55,591 nucleotides of DNA from Bacteroidetes bacterium UBA4416 (GTDB taxonomy: Bacteria > Bacteroidota > Bacteroidia > B-17B0 > Aurantibacillaceae): positions 50,860 through 106,450 of the forward strand of contig DGQK01000056.1 of NCBI GenBank assembly GCA_002390745.1. Direction: 5' to 3'. Each line of letters begins with the position of its first letter. Positions within the stretch are counted from its first letter, which is position 1. Of this stretch, positions 14,581 through 22,816 are shown piece by piece. The position numbers and the translations under genes were made by a program. The notes below the pieces were generated by a model, which saw only the letters and a list, made by a program, of their open reading frames with translations, was not told the origin of the DNA and made no database searches.

Positions 14581-15861
14581 CTACATATAAATTTTAAACC
14601 GGTGGAAATTGTCCTTATAAGAATAGGTGATCTGCCAGTTGAAGAAATCAACGACTTTCTTAATAAGGGAAAGGCCGACACCAAGCGAACCCGAGGTAGA
14701 ATTTTTCTTGAAGCGCTCAAACATGAACTGTTTGTCGATCTTCCCCAAAGGGCTGGAGTTCTCAATGGTCAATGAATTTTCATCTACCAGGATCCGGATC
14801 GTGCCCTTGTTTTCATAGTTATACTTAATGGCATTAATGAACAGGTTGTTCAGCAGGATGGTGAGCAATACCGGGTTCACCTCTTTTTGAATGATCCTGT
14901 TGTATTCCTTTTGAACAACAATATTCTTCGCCTCGATAAAGTCCGACAGCACCTCCAGCTTTTCCTCGATGGCCAGCGTCAGGTCGATGATACATTTGTC
15001 CACAAACTGCTTGTTTTCGATACGCGTCAGCAGGATCAGCGCTTCGTTGAGCTTATACATCCTCTGGGTTGCCCTGTATGCCTGCAGCAGATGCTCATGC
15101 TGTTTCTCACTGTAATTGCTTTGCTGTAGTAGCAGTTCGAGCTTGGTGCTGATGATGGATAAGGGGGTTTGCGCCTCATGCGATACGTTTTCGGTAAACT
15201 CCTTCAGGTTGTAGTAATCCAACTGGATCTGCTGTGTGAGGTCTTTGACGGTATCGTTCAGCAGATGGAACTCATCAATGTCCGTGGGCTTAAATTCGAG
15301 GGTGGCATTTTTCTTAATGTTCCAGGTTTTGATGCCGGAGAGGGTATCGTAAAAGGGTGACCAGATAAATGCCGAAATGTAGCGGTTGAGCAGAAAAAGG
15401 AAAAAGATGGATACAATGAGGAAGATCAGCACAACACCGATAATGTATTCGCCCATTTTCTGCCCTTCCAGCAGAGAGATGCAAATGGTAACCTCATAGA
15501 GCTTGTCGCGCACCTTTACCTGGAAAAGCAGCTCCCTTTGGGTGATGATGTCATTGTCATCCTTCCGACCTGTTTTATAATCTACTTTATGCTCGACATA
15601 CTCTACAAAGCGGTTGTCGAAGATGGTTTGCCGGTAAATCTCTTTGACATAAATCTGCTGCCCGATGTTCGATAAAAATTCCTTGGGAGGAATGCCTTCG
15701 TTGAGGCCTTTGATGATCCTGTTTTTTGTGGACAGAAGCTGCTCATCGACATCGCGGTCGAGCTTAAGCCGGATAACCTGGTACACCACGAATACACCCA
15801 GGGCAAATAACAGGGCTGTGGCAATGGAGGTATAGATATTTGTTTTGGTAAGTAGCTTCAT
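14581..15861 (-). CDS. Sensor histidine kinase with divergent G1 box
   Basis: A 426-residue sensor kinase. TM1 is at about 12-32 and TM2 (YIIGVVLIFLIVSIFFLFLL) at about 138-157, enclosing a periplasmic domain of about 100 residues. H-box: VSHEAQTPLSII (phospho-His 228). N-box: LFINAIKYN. The usual D-x-G-x-G (G1) is replaced by IENSSPLGKID. The F-box-like FMFERFKKNS and G2-like SLGVGLSLIKK are kept. This resembles a Bacteroidota HK subgroup with an 'N-x-G' style ATP lid. The cognate response regulator lies 24 bp upstream. The signal sensed is unknown. Confidence 0.9.
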   Translation of the reverse strand: MKLLTKTNIYTSIATALLFALGVFVVYQVIRLKLDRDVDEQLLSTKNRIIKGLNEGIPPKEFLSNIGQQIYVKEIYRQTIFDNRFVEYVEHKVDYKTGRKDDNDIITQRELLFQVKVRDKLYEVTICISLLEGQKMGEYIIGVVLIFLIVSIFFLFLLNRYISAFIWSPFYDTLSGIKTWNIKKNATLEFKPTDIDEFHLLNDTVKDLTQQIQLDYYNLKEFTENVSHEAQTPLSIISTKLELLLQQSNYSEKQHEHLLQAYRATQRMYKLNEALILLTRIENKQFVDKCIIDLTLAIEEKLEVLSDFIEAKNIVVQKEYNRIIQKEVNPVLLTILLNNLFINAIKYNYENKGTIRILVDENSLTIENSSPLGKIDKQFMFERFKKNSTSGSLGVGLSLIKKVVDFFNWQITYSYKDNFHRFKIYM

Positions 15862-15885
15862 CCCTTGTTACCAATGAGCGGCGCT

Positions 15886-16563
15886 TCAGGCATCCTTGAA
15901 TTTATAGCCCATGCCGTATACAACCTTGATATAATCTTTTAGCCCGGCTTCGTTCAGCTTTTTCTTCAGGTTCTTGATCTGGCTGTATACAAAATCAAAG
16001 GAGGTGGCCATTTCAGCCTTATCGCCCCATATGGCATCTGCCAGTGCTTCCTTCGTAATCAGGTGCGTTGGGTTGCTGGCAAGGTACACGAGGATGTCGT
16101 ATTCCTTTTTGGTAAGCTGGAGCTGCTGCTGGTTGGCAACTACTTTTTTCTCGGTAGTATCTATTTCCAGTCCATCGAAAACAAGAGAGTTCTTTCCCCC
16201 AAAATTCCTTCGCCGCAATACCGAATAGATCCTGGCGCTTAGTTCCGAAAGATGAAATGGCTTGGTGAGGTAATCATCGGCCCCGATCTTGAGCCCGGTG
16301 ATCTTATCTTCCAGGGCATTCTTGGCCGTCACGATGATAACGCCCATCTCGGGAAACTGTTTTTTAATGTATTCTACGATCTCTATGCCTGAGCCATCCG
16401 GCAATCCCACATCAATGAGTGCGCAGCTATACACCGTGTCGCTCAGCTTTTGTATGCTGCTTTTTACCGTTGTGGCAAAATCACACTTATAACCGTTTTC
16501 TGATAAATAATCCACTACATCTTCACGCAGAGATTTTTCATCTTCAATAATCAAGATCCTCAT
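15886..16563 (-). CDS. OmpR-family response regulator
   Basis: A 225-residue regulator. The receiver has IIEDEKSLRED, phospho-acceptor D51 (ALIDVGLPDGSG), VTAKNA and GADDYLTKPFHLSEL. The C-terminal winged helix follows (LQLTKKEYDILVYLASNP, FVYSQIKNLKKKL, VVYGMGYKFKD). It is the first gene of the regulator-kinase-thioesterase run. It is divergent from the heme-motif T9SS protein starting at 16759; the 195 bp between them must contain both promoters, which makes that gene a candidate target. Confidence 0.92.
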   Translation of the reverse strand: MRILIIEDEKSLREDVVDYLSENGYKCDFATTVKSSIQKLSDTVYSCALIDVGLPDGSGIEIVEYIKKQFPEMGVIIVTAKNALEDKITGLKIGADDYLTKPFHLSELSARIYSVLRRRNFGGKNSLVFDGLEIDTTEKKVVANQQQLQLTKKEYDILVYLASNPTHLITKEALADAIWGDKAEMATSFDFVYSQIKNLKKKLNEAGLKDYIKVVYGMGYKFKDA

Positions 16564-16758
16564 AGAAGTTTTCGTTTGGCTAAATGTAACAGGAAATTAC
16601 AAAAAAGAAGAATCTCCCGAAAAAAAACAGTTTTCAGCCTGGGATATTTCGACAGAAAAGGACTATTTAGGGGTATAACAGGACGATTCACCGGGCCCGT
16701 TTTCACGATTCCCTTTCTTTTAATAATATTACCGGGAATCTACTCAACCCTTTGTGAT

Positions 16759-17592
16759 ATGACAAAACCATTACGCATCTCTATTGCAGGCTCGATCCTG
16801 ATCATTTCCCTCACCTCTGCCAGGGTGCTGCAAAACAACGGTATTGCCGGCTATACCAATTCGCCGGGAGAACAAAACTGTACGGCCTGCCACAATAGCT
16901 TCGCCCTAAACTCCGGCGGCGGCTCACTCTCCATCAGTACCACGCCTTCTATGAGCCCTACCGGTTATACGCCGGGCGCCACCTATACGGTAGACATCAC
17001 GGTTTCCAAAACAGGCATAAACCTGTTCGGTTTCGGTACCGAGATCCTGACCTCTGCCAACACCAATGCGGGCACAATTTCCGTGCTCAACAGCGCACAA
17101 ACCAAGCTTCTGAACTCAGGCTCAAGGCGCAACATCGTACACCAGCTTAATGGCGGCACAGGAACCGATTCCAAAACCTTTTCTTTTCTGTGGGTGGCAC
17201 CCGCTACTGCCGGCTCTGCCACAATTTATGCGGCAGGTGTCGCTGCCAACAGCAACAACCAGAGCAGCTCCGACTATGTATACACCGCATCGCTCCCGAT
17301 CTCCTCTTCTGTGGGCATCCAGGAATACAACCTGTCGTCTACAGTAAGCCTCTACCCTAACCCGGCCACGGAGAATGTGACGCTTACCTACCGGCTCGGT
17401 AAAGACGCCCGGGTGGCATGTAGCCTGAGCAGCCTTAACGGACAGCATGTGGCGGACTTCTATTCTGAACAGCAAGTGGCAGGTGAGCATGAGCAGACAG
17501 TAACGATCCCTTCCTCCGTGCAAAGCGGGCTGCACTTGCTGCACCTTACAGTTGACGGGAAAGTGACCAGCCGTCGCCTGATCATTCAGTAG
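16759..17592 (+). CDS. T9SS type A cargo with choice-of-anchor V domain and CxxCH motif
   Basis: About 277 residues from the ATG at 16759; the frame is open 61 codons further upstream, but that part looks non-coding. A signal/anchor segment (MTKPLRISIAGSILIISLTS) is followed by an N-terminal domain beginning NNGIAGYTNSPGEQNCTACH. This CxxCH is typical of the choice-of-anchor V (Reelin-like) domain, and the cysteines may bind heme c. A beta-sandwich follows (YTVDITVSKTGINLFGFGTEIL, FSFLWVAPATAGSATIYAAGVAAN). The C-terminus is a T9SS type A sorting domain (VSLYPNPATENVTLTY to KVTSRRLIIQ). The protein is therefore exported through type IX secretion and attached to or released from the cell surface. 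Confidence 0.85.
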   Translation: MTKPLRISIAGSILIISLTSARVLQNNGIAGYTNSPGEQNCTACHNSFALNSGGGSLSISTTPSMSPTGYTPGATYTVDITVSKTGINLFGFGTEILTSANTNAGTISVLNSAQTKLLNSGSRRNIVHQLNGGTGTDSKTFSFLWVAPATAGSATIYAAGVAANSNNQSSSDYVYTASLPISSSVGIQEYNLSSTVSLYPNPATENVTLTYRLGKDARVACSLSSLNGQHVADFYSEQQVAGEHEQTVTIPSSVQSGLHLLHLTVDGKVTSRRLIIQ

Positions 17593-17772
17593 TGTTTACG
17601 GGGCAAGGCGGAACTTGCAGGCAACCAGCTTCCCGGGTGAACCGGAGCCTGGAGGCCGCACCGTGCCGGGCAGCAGGAATCAGGATTAAAAGCGCGGGCT
17701 CCAAATAATGAAAGGCTTATCCGTTATCTGATTATTTTCATGTATATTAGCTATCTATTTCTGCATTTGGTT

Positions 17773-18144
17773 ATGAAAACACGATTATTGTCTGCTTTGG
17801 CTTTAGGATCACTTTTTATGGCAGGCTCCTGCACAAAAGATGTCGGACCCGATCCGGCCCTTATTCCTAAAACGGTCAATATCTGCGACAGCGTAAAATT
17901 CAGTACTACCATCAAACCGATTATCGATGGCAATTGCGCTACATCAGGATGCCACGATCCCGGAGGATCAGGCCCTGGAGATTTCACCAGCTTTCCTGAC
18001 ATTGCCCTGAAAGTGCAGAACGGCTCCTTCAAAGCCCGTGTGATTGACGGCGTACCAAGCTTTATGCCTGCCACGGGCAGGCTACCACAGGCCGATATCG
18101 ATAAGATTACCTGCTGGCTGAATGCCGGTGCACCGAATAATTAA
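17773..18144 (+). CDS. Lipoprotein with CX4CH c-type-heme-like motif
   Basis: About 123 residues from the ATG at 17773 (MKTRLLSALALGSLFMAGSC, lipobox AGSC with Cys 20). The frame extends 11 codons upstream to an ATG at 17740, but that part is not needed for the signal. The mature protein is a small cytochrome-c-like domain: SVKFSTTIKPIIDGNCATSGCHD, then FTSFPDIALKVQNGSFKARV, a candidate methionine ligand in SFMPATGRLPQADID, and KITCWLNAGAP. The heme motif has four residues between the cysteines (CATSGCH), a variant common in Bacteroidota proteins of this kind. It follows the CxxCH T9SS protein on the same strand and is probably involved in electron transfer at the envelope. Confidence 0.8.
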   Translation: MKTRLLSALALGSLFMAGSCTKDVGPDPALIPKTVNICDSVKFSTTIKPIIDGNCATSGCHDPGGSGPGDFTSFPDIALKVQNGSFKARVIDGVPSFMPATGRLPQADIDKITCWLNAGAPNN

Positions 18145-18159
18145 TTTAAAAAAAGGAGG

Positions 18160-19224
18160 CTATTTCCCGGGCTGTTTTACGAGCTTGCCGGCATTGGCCT
18201 GGGAAGGAGCCAGGCTGTAGCGCTCATGCACTTCAAGCATGGCTGCAAGCACCAGCTGCGAGTAATTCTGGGAAGCTGAACGGAAAGACCGTGTCTCTGC
18301 CCTCCATAACGTATAGATCAGATTCATGTTACCTTCCGTTGGCTTGAAGGTATAGAGGGCTTTTTTCACATTGCCTGCGCCGGCGTGGTAGGAGTGCATG
18401 ACCAATAACCTGAACCAGAGGTCCGTTTCCTTGTAATTTTTAATGCCCAGAGAATCGAGGATCTGCCGTGTTTTGGGAATGCAGATCTTTTTGATGAGGC
18501 TGGAAGCGGCATAGGCTGAGCGGTCGAAATCGGCGCGTTCGTCAATGGTCTTATTCACTTTAAGGCCAAACAGGCGGGCCACATCTTTCATCAGCTGAAA
18601 AGAGCCGTAAGCGCCGGCGTTCGATTTTTGTAATTTATTAGGGCTCTCGATAAGCAGGATGGATTGTGCATACCATGGGTCGACGCCATTATCGATAAAG
18701 TCGTTGATGCCGCGGTGAAAATTAGCGGAGGCTTTGTCGAAGTCATAAAAAAAACTTTTGCCGTTGGTGAGCAGGATACGCGCGGAGTCCGACAGGCAGT
18801 TGGCTTTCCGAAGGCTATCCTTAAATGCATTTTTTTGCTCAACGCTGAGCGAGTCCCAGGATCTCAGGCATACTTTATGAAGTACCTTGCGGTTCTCCGG
18901 CAGGTTGAGCAAAGCGCTGTCTTTATCCAGACGCATGATATTACGCCAGAATACAACGTTGGAAAGCGTATCGCATCCGAGTTCGTACATTTGCGCGTTG
19001 TATATAAAATCAGAATTGGCAGTGCTTAATTTATTAGGCACAATGATCACTTCATCCCTCAGGCTGTAGCCTGTAGCGGGCACGAGCAGGCTGCTGTCGG
19101 GCGGCGCTACAAACAGGTTAAGGGCAAACGATATGGAAATAAATAGCTGCATGAGTTTATAACATCCAAAAGATACTATTATAATAATGAACCAATTTAA
19201 AAGTATCAGCTTACTTTTCAACAA
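18160..19224 (-). CDS. Lytic transglycosylase (SLT domain) protein
   Basis: A 354-residue envelope protein with a soluble-lytic-transglycosylase-like domain from about residue 190. The catalytic Glu is in QSILLIESPNK (~199). It is followed by NAGAYGSFQLMKDVARLFGL and the late YHAGAGNVKKAL motif. Such enzymes cut the MurNAc-GlcNAc bond of peptidoglycan, forming 1,6-anhydro ends. The N-terminus is hydrophobic (LILLNWFIIIIVSFGCYKLM, then ISISFALNLFVA). The frame begins with TTG at 19224; an ATG at 19152 (MQLFISISFALNLFVA) is an alternative that also gives a signal peptide. Stretches such as DSLSVEQKNAFKDSLRK suggest a helical N-terminal region. Its 3' end faces the CX4CH lipoprotein. Confidence 0.83.
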   Translation of the reverse strand: MLKSKLILLNWFIIIIVSFGCYKLMQLFISISFALNLFVAPPDSSLLVPATGYSLRDEVIIVPNKLSTANSDFIYNAQMYELGCDTLSNVVFWRNIMRLDKDSALLNLPENRKVLHKVCLRSWDSLSVEQKNAFKDSLRKANCLSDSARILLTNGKSFFYDFDKASANFHRGINDFIDNGVDPWYAQSILLIESPNKLQKSNAGAYGSFQLMKDVARLFGLKVNKTIDERADFDRSAYAASSLIKKICIPKTRQILDSLGIKNYKETDLWFRLLVMHSYHAGAGNVKKALYTFKPTEGNMNLIYTLWRAETRSFRSASQNYSQLVLAAMLEVHERYSLAPSQANAGKLVKQPGK

Positions 19225-19543
19225 TTACTTTTTATAAAGATAAAAAAAGGCAAGCCTTACCACAAGGTTATCTATCGAATAAATGGGCTGTTTTAACAGA
19301 AATACGGTTAATTTACCAATTGATGGGAGTCCTGTTTGCGGGCACCATTTGCGATGGACGAAACGGGCAATATCAGCAAAAAATTGTTTTTTTATGGGAA
19401 AGGCCGGGAAATCATGAAAAAAAGTCAATTTTCAATAGTCTACAAATTGCTGATTTTCAAATACTTAAACTCAATACTGGCTTTTATAGCCATCTGCACC
19501 CGGCTTTTGCGATTTAAAAGTTTTCAGTATCAAATAATTAGCC
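19225..19543. other. Intergenic region between transglycosylase and rpsF
   Basis: About 320 bp with divergent flanks. The right end contains the rpsF promoter (19544-19551). Near the left end the minus strand has TATCTTTA, one base off the -7 consensus, suited to the transglycosylase. The plus-strand frame starting at 19336 looks like chance. The short transcribed leader predicted for rpsF leaves no room for a large S6:S18 RNA structure. Confidence 0.5.
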
Positions 19544-19551
19544 TATATTTG
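19544..19551 (+). promoter_or_regulatory. -7 promoter element of the rpsF operon
   Basis: TATATTTG matches TAnnTTTG exactly. Transcription would start near 19558, leaving a leader of about 19 bases before the rpsF ATG. The -33 region is AT-rich without a clear TTG. Confidence 0.75.
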
Positions 19552-19576
19552 CAGCCCAAATTTAAAATAACTAATA

Positions 19577-19951
19577 ATGGAAAAACGCTATGAGACGGTC
19601 TTCATTTTAACTCCCGTTTTGTCTGAAGATCAGGCAAAGGAGGCCGCAAAAAAGTTTGAAAAGATCTTAACTGATCAGGGAGCAAAAATTACTCACAGAG
19701 AGAACTGGGGCCTGAAAAAACTGGCTTACCCGATCCAGAAGAAAACGACAGGTTTCTATCACCTGATCGAATTTACCGGAAAAGGAACAGAGATCGCTGA
19801 CCTGGAGCTGGCATTTAAACGTGACGAGCGTGTATTACGCTTCTTAACGATTGCTTTAGAAAAACACGCTGCTGCCTGGGCAGACAAGCGTCGTGGTAAA
19901 TTATCTGAAGGCAAAGTTGCTAAAACCACTGCGGCAAAAGCCGGTGCTTAA
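19577..19951 (+). CDS. rpsF: 30S ribosomal protein S6
   Basis: A 124-residue ribosomal protein of the central 30S domain that pairs with S18. It starts MEKRYETVFILTPVLSEDQA and contains NWGLKKLAYPIQKKTTGFYH and RDERVLRFLTIAL, all typical. The C-terminus is Lys/Ala-rich (AWADKRRGKLSEGKVAKTTA), a usual variable tail. It is first gene of the operon rpsF-rpsR-rplI. Confidence 0.98.
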   Translation: MEKRYETVFILTPVLSEDQAKEAAKKFEKILTDQGAKITHRENWGLKKLAYPIQKKTTGFYHLIEFTGKGTEIADLELAFKRDERVLRFLTIALEKHAAAWADKRRGKLSEGKVAKTTAAKAGA

Positions 19952-19979
19952 TTATTAATCCCGTAAAGAAATTACAACA

Positions 19980-20243
19980 ATGGCAAAAAATGAAGTTCGC
20001 TTTTTAAACCCTCCTACTGTTGAGGCTAAAAAGAAAAAATACTGCCGCTTTAAAAAGCTTGGCATTAAATACATCGATTACAAAGACGCAGACTTTTTAT
20101 TAAAGTTCGTGAATGAGCAGGGCAAACTGTTGCCTCGCCGTTTAACAGGAACTTCATTAAAATTTCAACGTAAAGTTTCTCAGGCTGTGAAGCGCGCCCG
20201 TCACATCGCTTTAATGCCTTATTTAGCTGATGGTTTAAAATAA
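19980..20243 (+). CDS. rpsR: 30S ribosomal protein S18
   Basis: An 87-residue partner of S6 in the 30S platform. It has the conserved KKKYCRFKKLGIKYIDYKD, LLKFVNEQGKLLPRRLTGTS and KRARHIALMPYL. The single Cys in YCRF is the usual remnant of a zinc-type N-terminus. It lies 28 bp after rpsF and 20 bp before rplI. Confidence 0.98.
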   Translation: MAKNEVRFLNPPTVEAKKKKYCRFKKLGIKYIDYKDADFLLKFVNEQGKLLPRRLTGTSLKFQRKVSQAVKRARHIALMPYLADGLK

Positions 20244-20263
20244 TTTAAAGGAGGAAACACAAC

Positions 20264-20710
20264 ATGGAAATTATATTAAAGAAAGACCTGAAAGGGTTAG
20301 GATATAAAAACGACATCGTTAAGGTAAAAAACGGTTACGGTCGTAACTTTTTAATTCCTCAGGGCATTGCAGTGTTAGCTACTGACAGCAACAAAAAAAT
20401 GCAGGCCGAAGAAATTAAACAAAGCTCATTCAAAGAGCAGAAATTACGTACAGAAGCTACTGCTATGGCAGATAAACTGGCTGAAGTGAGCGTAAAAGTA
20501 GGTGCCAAAGCCGGTGAATCAGGAAAAATTTTCGGTTCGGTAACGAACATCCAGTTGGCTGACGCTTTGAAAAAAGCCGGCTACGAGGTTGACCGTAAAA
20601 ACATTGAAATGAACGAAGACGCGATTAAGAGCTTAGGCACTTATACTGCTAAAGTTCGTTTGTTCAAAGAGGTTAGCGCCACTGTGAACTTTGAAGTGAT
20701 CGCTGAGTAA
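20264..20710 (+). CDS. rplI: 50S ribosomal protein L9
   Basis: A 148-residue protein with the N-domain signature EIILKKDLKGLGYKNDIV and KVKNGYGRNFLIPQGIAV, a long central helix and the C-domain (KVGAKAGESGKIFGSVTNIQ, YTAKVRLFKEVSATVNFEVI). It binds 23S rRNA near the L1 stalk base. A good ribosome-binding site (AAGGAGG) precedes the ATG. A strong terminator follows 17 bp later, so it closes the operon. Confidence 0.98.
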   Translation: MEIILKKDLKGLGYKNDIVKVKNGYGRNFLIPQGIAVLATDSNKKMQAEEIKQSSFKEQKLRTEATAMADKLAEVSVKVGAKAGESGKIFGSVTNIQLADALKKAGYEVDRKNIEMNEDAIKSLGTYTAKVRLFKEVSATVNFEVIAE

Positions 20711-20727
20711 TCTTTCCCGTTATTTAT

Positions 20728-20760
20728 AAAAAGTCTCCACGCTACCGTGGGGACTTTTTT
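20728..20760 (+). terminator. Terminator of rpsF-rpsR-rplI
   Basis: A 10-bp stem (AGTCTCCACG / CGTGGGGACT, loop CTAC) is followed by T6 on the plus strand and preceded by A5. Confidence 0.92.
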
Positions 20761-20815
20761 GTTTCCGGCCCTTTCATTTGTTTTATACAAGGAATTCTAT
20801 ATCTTTATTTGGCTC

Positions 20816-22807
20816 ATGAATTCTTTTCAACGAACGGTTATAGTAATTGGTTTTGGCCTGGCCCTGCTGAGAGGTTTTGCCCAGAACGACCGCTACATGG
20901 ACAGCCTGCGCCGGGTAATCGCCTCGCTGAAAGATGACGACACCAACAAGGCTTTTTGCATGAGCAAGCTGGCCTTCGAATACAGCTATGTCGACCTCGA
21001 CAGCGGCATGCGCCTCGCACAGAAGGCGCTCAGCCTTGCGGAGAGCACCAATTACAACCACGGAAAAGCACATGCGTACAATACCATGGGCACAATTTGC
21101 CACGACAAAGGTGATTTTCAGAAAGCGGTGGAGTATTTTTCGAAAGCGCGGATGTATGCCGAGCGCAACAACGACAAATCCATGCTGGCAGTCATTTATG
21201 CCAACGTGGGGAATACCTACGAGTTCATCAAGGACTACCCGAGTGCCAAACATTACCTCTTTGCCAGCCTGGAGCTGTTTAAGGAATTGAAACAGCCCAA
21301 ACAGTATGCAGGCTGTTATATGAATATCGGAGTGATGTACTATGAGCACAATGAGCCGGATTCGGCCATGTATTACTACAAGGAATCGCTGAAGCTTCCG
21401 TTTGGAGATCCCGGCCAGGCAGCGATCCTGCACTTCAACATTTCTGAATGCTACCTCAGGCAGAAGAACCTCGCGGAAGCGGAAAAGGAGCTGCTCACCG
21501 GCATAGCGCTCATCAAGGACCTTCACAGCGATTATTACGAGGCGATGTTCTCGCAGCAGCTGGGCAAGATCTACATGCTCCAGGGAAAATACGATGAGGC
21601 CGAGCAGCTGATCCTGCAATCGCTGACGGTTGCACAAAAAAGCAAACTGCTCAGCCCCGAAACACAGGCCAACTATAACATGTACCAGCTGTATGAAGCT
21701 AAAAAAGATTACCGGAAGGCGCTGCAATACCACATCCGCTACTCGCTGCTGAACGACTCTTTAAATAATACGGAGCGCGGCAATGCGGCCAAAGAGCTGG
21801 AAAAGAAATACCAGACCGAAAAGAAACAGGCAGAGATCGAAAAGCTGAATACCGAAAAGATCATCAGTGAATCGGAGAGCAAACGCAAGAGTCAGCTACT
21901 GATCTTTGCGTTCGTTGGTGTTGGCCTGGTGCTTTGTGCGCTTGGCTTTGCAGTATTTGCTTTCATCAATAAGCGCAAGGCGAATGTGACGCTGGAAACC
22001 CTGAACAGGGAGGTGTCACAGCAAAAAGAGGAATTGCTGGACAAGAATAAAAACATTACCGACAGCATTCAGTATGCCCAGCGTATTCAGAATGTACTGC
22101 TCACGTCACAGAGTTATATCAAAGAACATATCAGTGATTTTTTCATCCTGAACAAGCCCAAGGATATTGTGAGCGGTGATTTTTACTGGGCTGTGAAGCA
22201 GGACGGCTATTTTTATTTTCAGGTGGCCGACTGCACCGGCCATGGTGTGCCGGGCGCTTTCATGAGCCTGCTGGGTATTAATTTTCTGAATGAGATTGTC
22301 CTGGAAAGAAAAATCCAAAGCCCTGAGAAGATCCTCGACAGCCTGCGGGCCGAGATCATCAAAGCGTTTACCGACAAGGGAAAGACCGAGAGCGAGATCA
22401 ACGATGGGATGGATTGCGTCCTGTGCCGCTTCGATCTTAAGACCAGGCAGCTCCACTATGCAGCTGCCAACAACGTGATCCTGCTGGTGCGCCGCGGCGA
22501 ACTTATCGAGCTTAGCGGCGACAAGATGCCGGTGGGAAAATCGCCGCGCGACCGGGAGCCTTTTACTTTAGGGTCTTTCCAGCTCGAGCCTGGCGATTGC
22601 CTCTACATGACCACCGACGGCTATCCTGACCAGTTTGGCGGGAGCCAGGGCAAAAAGCTCAAGATGAAAGAGGTGAAGCTGCTGCTGCTTAGGCATGCTA
22701 CAAGGCCTGTTGAAGAGCAGAAGCAAGAGCTGAACCGCTATTTCGAACACTGGAAAGGAAAGCTGGAACAGCTGGATGATGTGCTGGTGGTGGGAATAAG
22801 GGTGTGA
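20816..22807 (+). CDS. TPR-containing SpoIIE-type (PP2C) protein phosphatase
   Basis: About 663 residues from the ATG at 20816; the upstream ATG at 20747 overlaps the rplI terminator and is unlikely. A signal peptide (MNSFQRTVIVIGFGLALLRGFAQ) is followed by about six tetratricopeptide repeats in the periplasm (AYNTMGTICHDKGDFQKAVE, VIYANVGNTYEFIKDYPSAK). A membrane helix lies at about 360-382. A short coiled linker (NITDSIQYAQRIQ) leads to a cytoplasmic PP2C/SpoIIE domain with metal-binding Asp in VSGDFYWAV, DCTGHGVPGAFMS and DGMDCVLCRFD. It likely reports an envelope signal by dephosphorylating a Ser/Thr-phosphoprotein, perhaps an anti-sigma-factor antagonist. No partner kinase is nearby. 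Confidence 0.92.
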   Translation: MNSFQRTVIVIGFGLALLRGFAQNDRYMDSLRRVIASLKDDDTNKAFCMSKLAFEYSYVDLDSGMRLAQKALSLAESTNYNHGKAHAYNTMGTICHDKGDFQKAVEYFSKARMYAERNNDKSMLAVIYANVGNTYEFIKDYPSAKHYLFASLELFKELKQPKQYAGCYMNIGVMYYEHNEPDSAMYYYKESLKLPFGDPGQAAILHFNISECYLRQKNLAEAEKELLTGIALIKDLHSDYYEAMFSQQLGKIYMLQGKYDEAEQLILQSLTVAQKSKLLSPETQANYNMYQLYEAKKDYRKALQYHIRYSLLNDSLNNTERGNAAKELEKKYQTEKKQAEIEKLNTEKIISESESKRKSQLLIFAFVGVGLVLCALGFAVFAFINKRKANVTLETLNREVSQQKEELLDKNKNITDSIQYAQRIQNVLLTSQSYIKEHISDFFILNKPKDIVSGDFYWAVKQDGYFYFQVADCTGHGVPGAFMSLLGINFLNEIVLERKIQSPEKILDSLRAEIIKAFTDKGKTESEINDGMDCVLCRFDLKTRQLHYAAANNVILLVRRGELIELSGDKMPVGKSPRDREPFTLGSFQLEPGDCLYMTTDGYPDQFGGSQGKKLKMKEVKLLLLRHATRPVEEQKQELNRYFEHWKGKLEQLDDVLVVGIRV

Positions 22808-22816
22808 ACTCTTTCT

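Noticed and set aside
20783..21733. A 316-codon minus-strand open frame
   Set aside because: Antisense of the TPR part of the SpoIIE-type gene; a codon-usage shadow.
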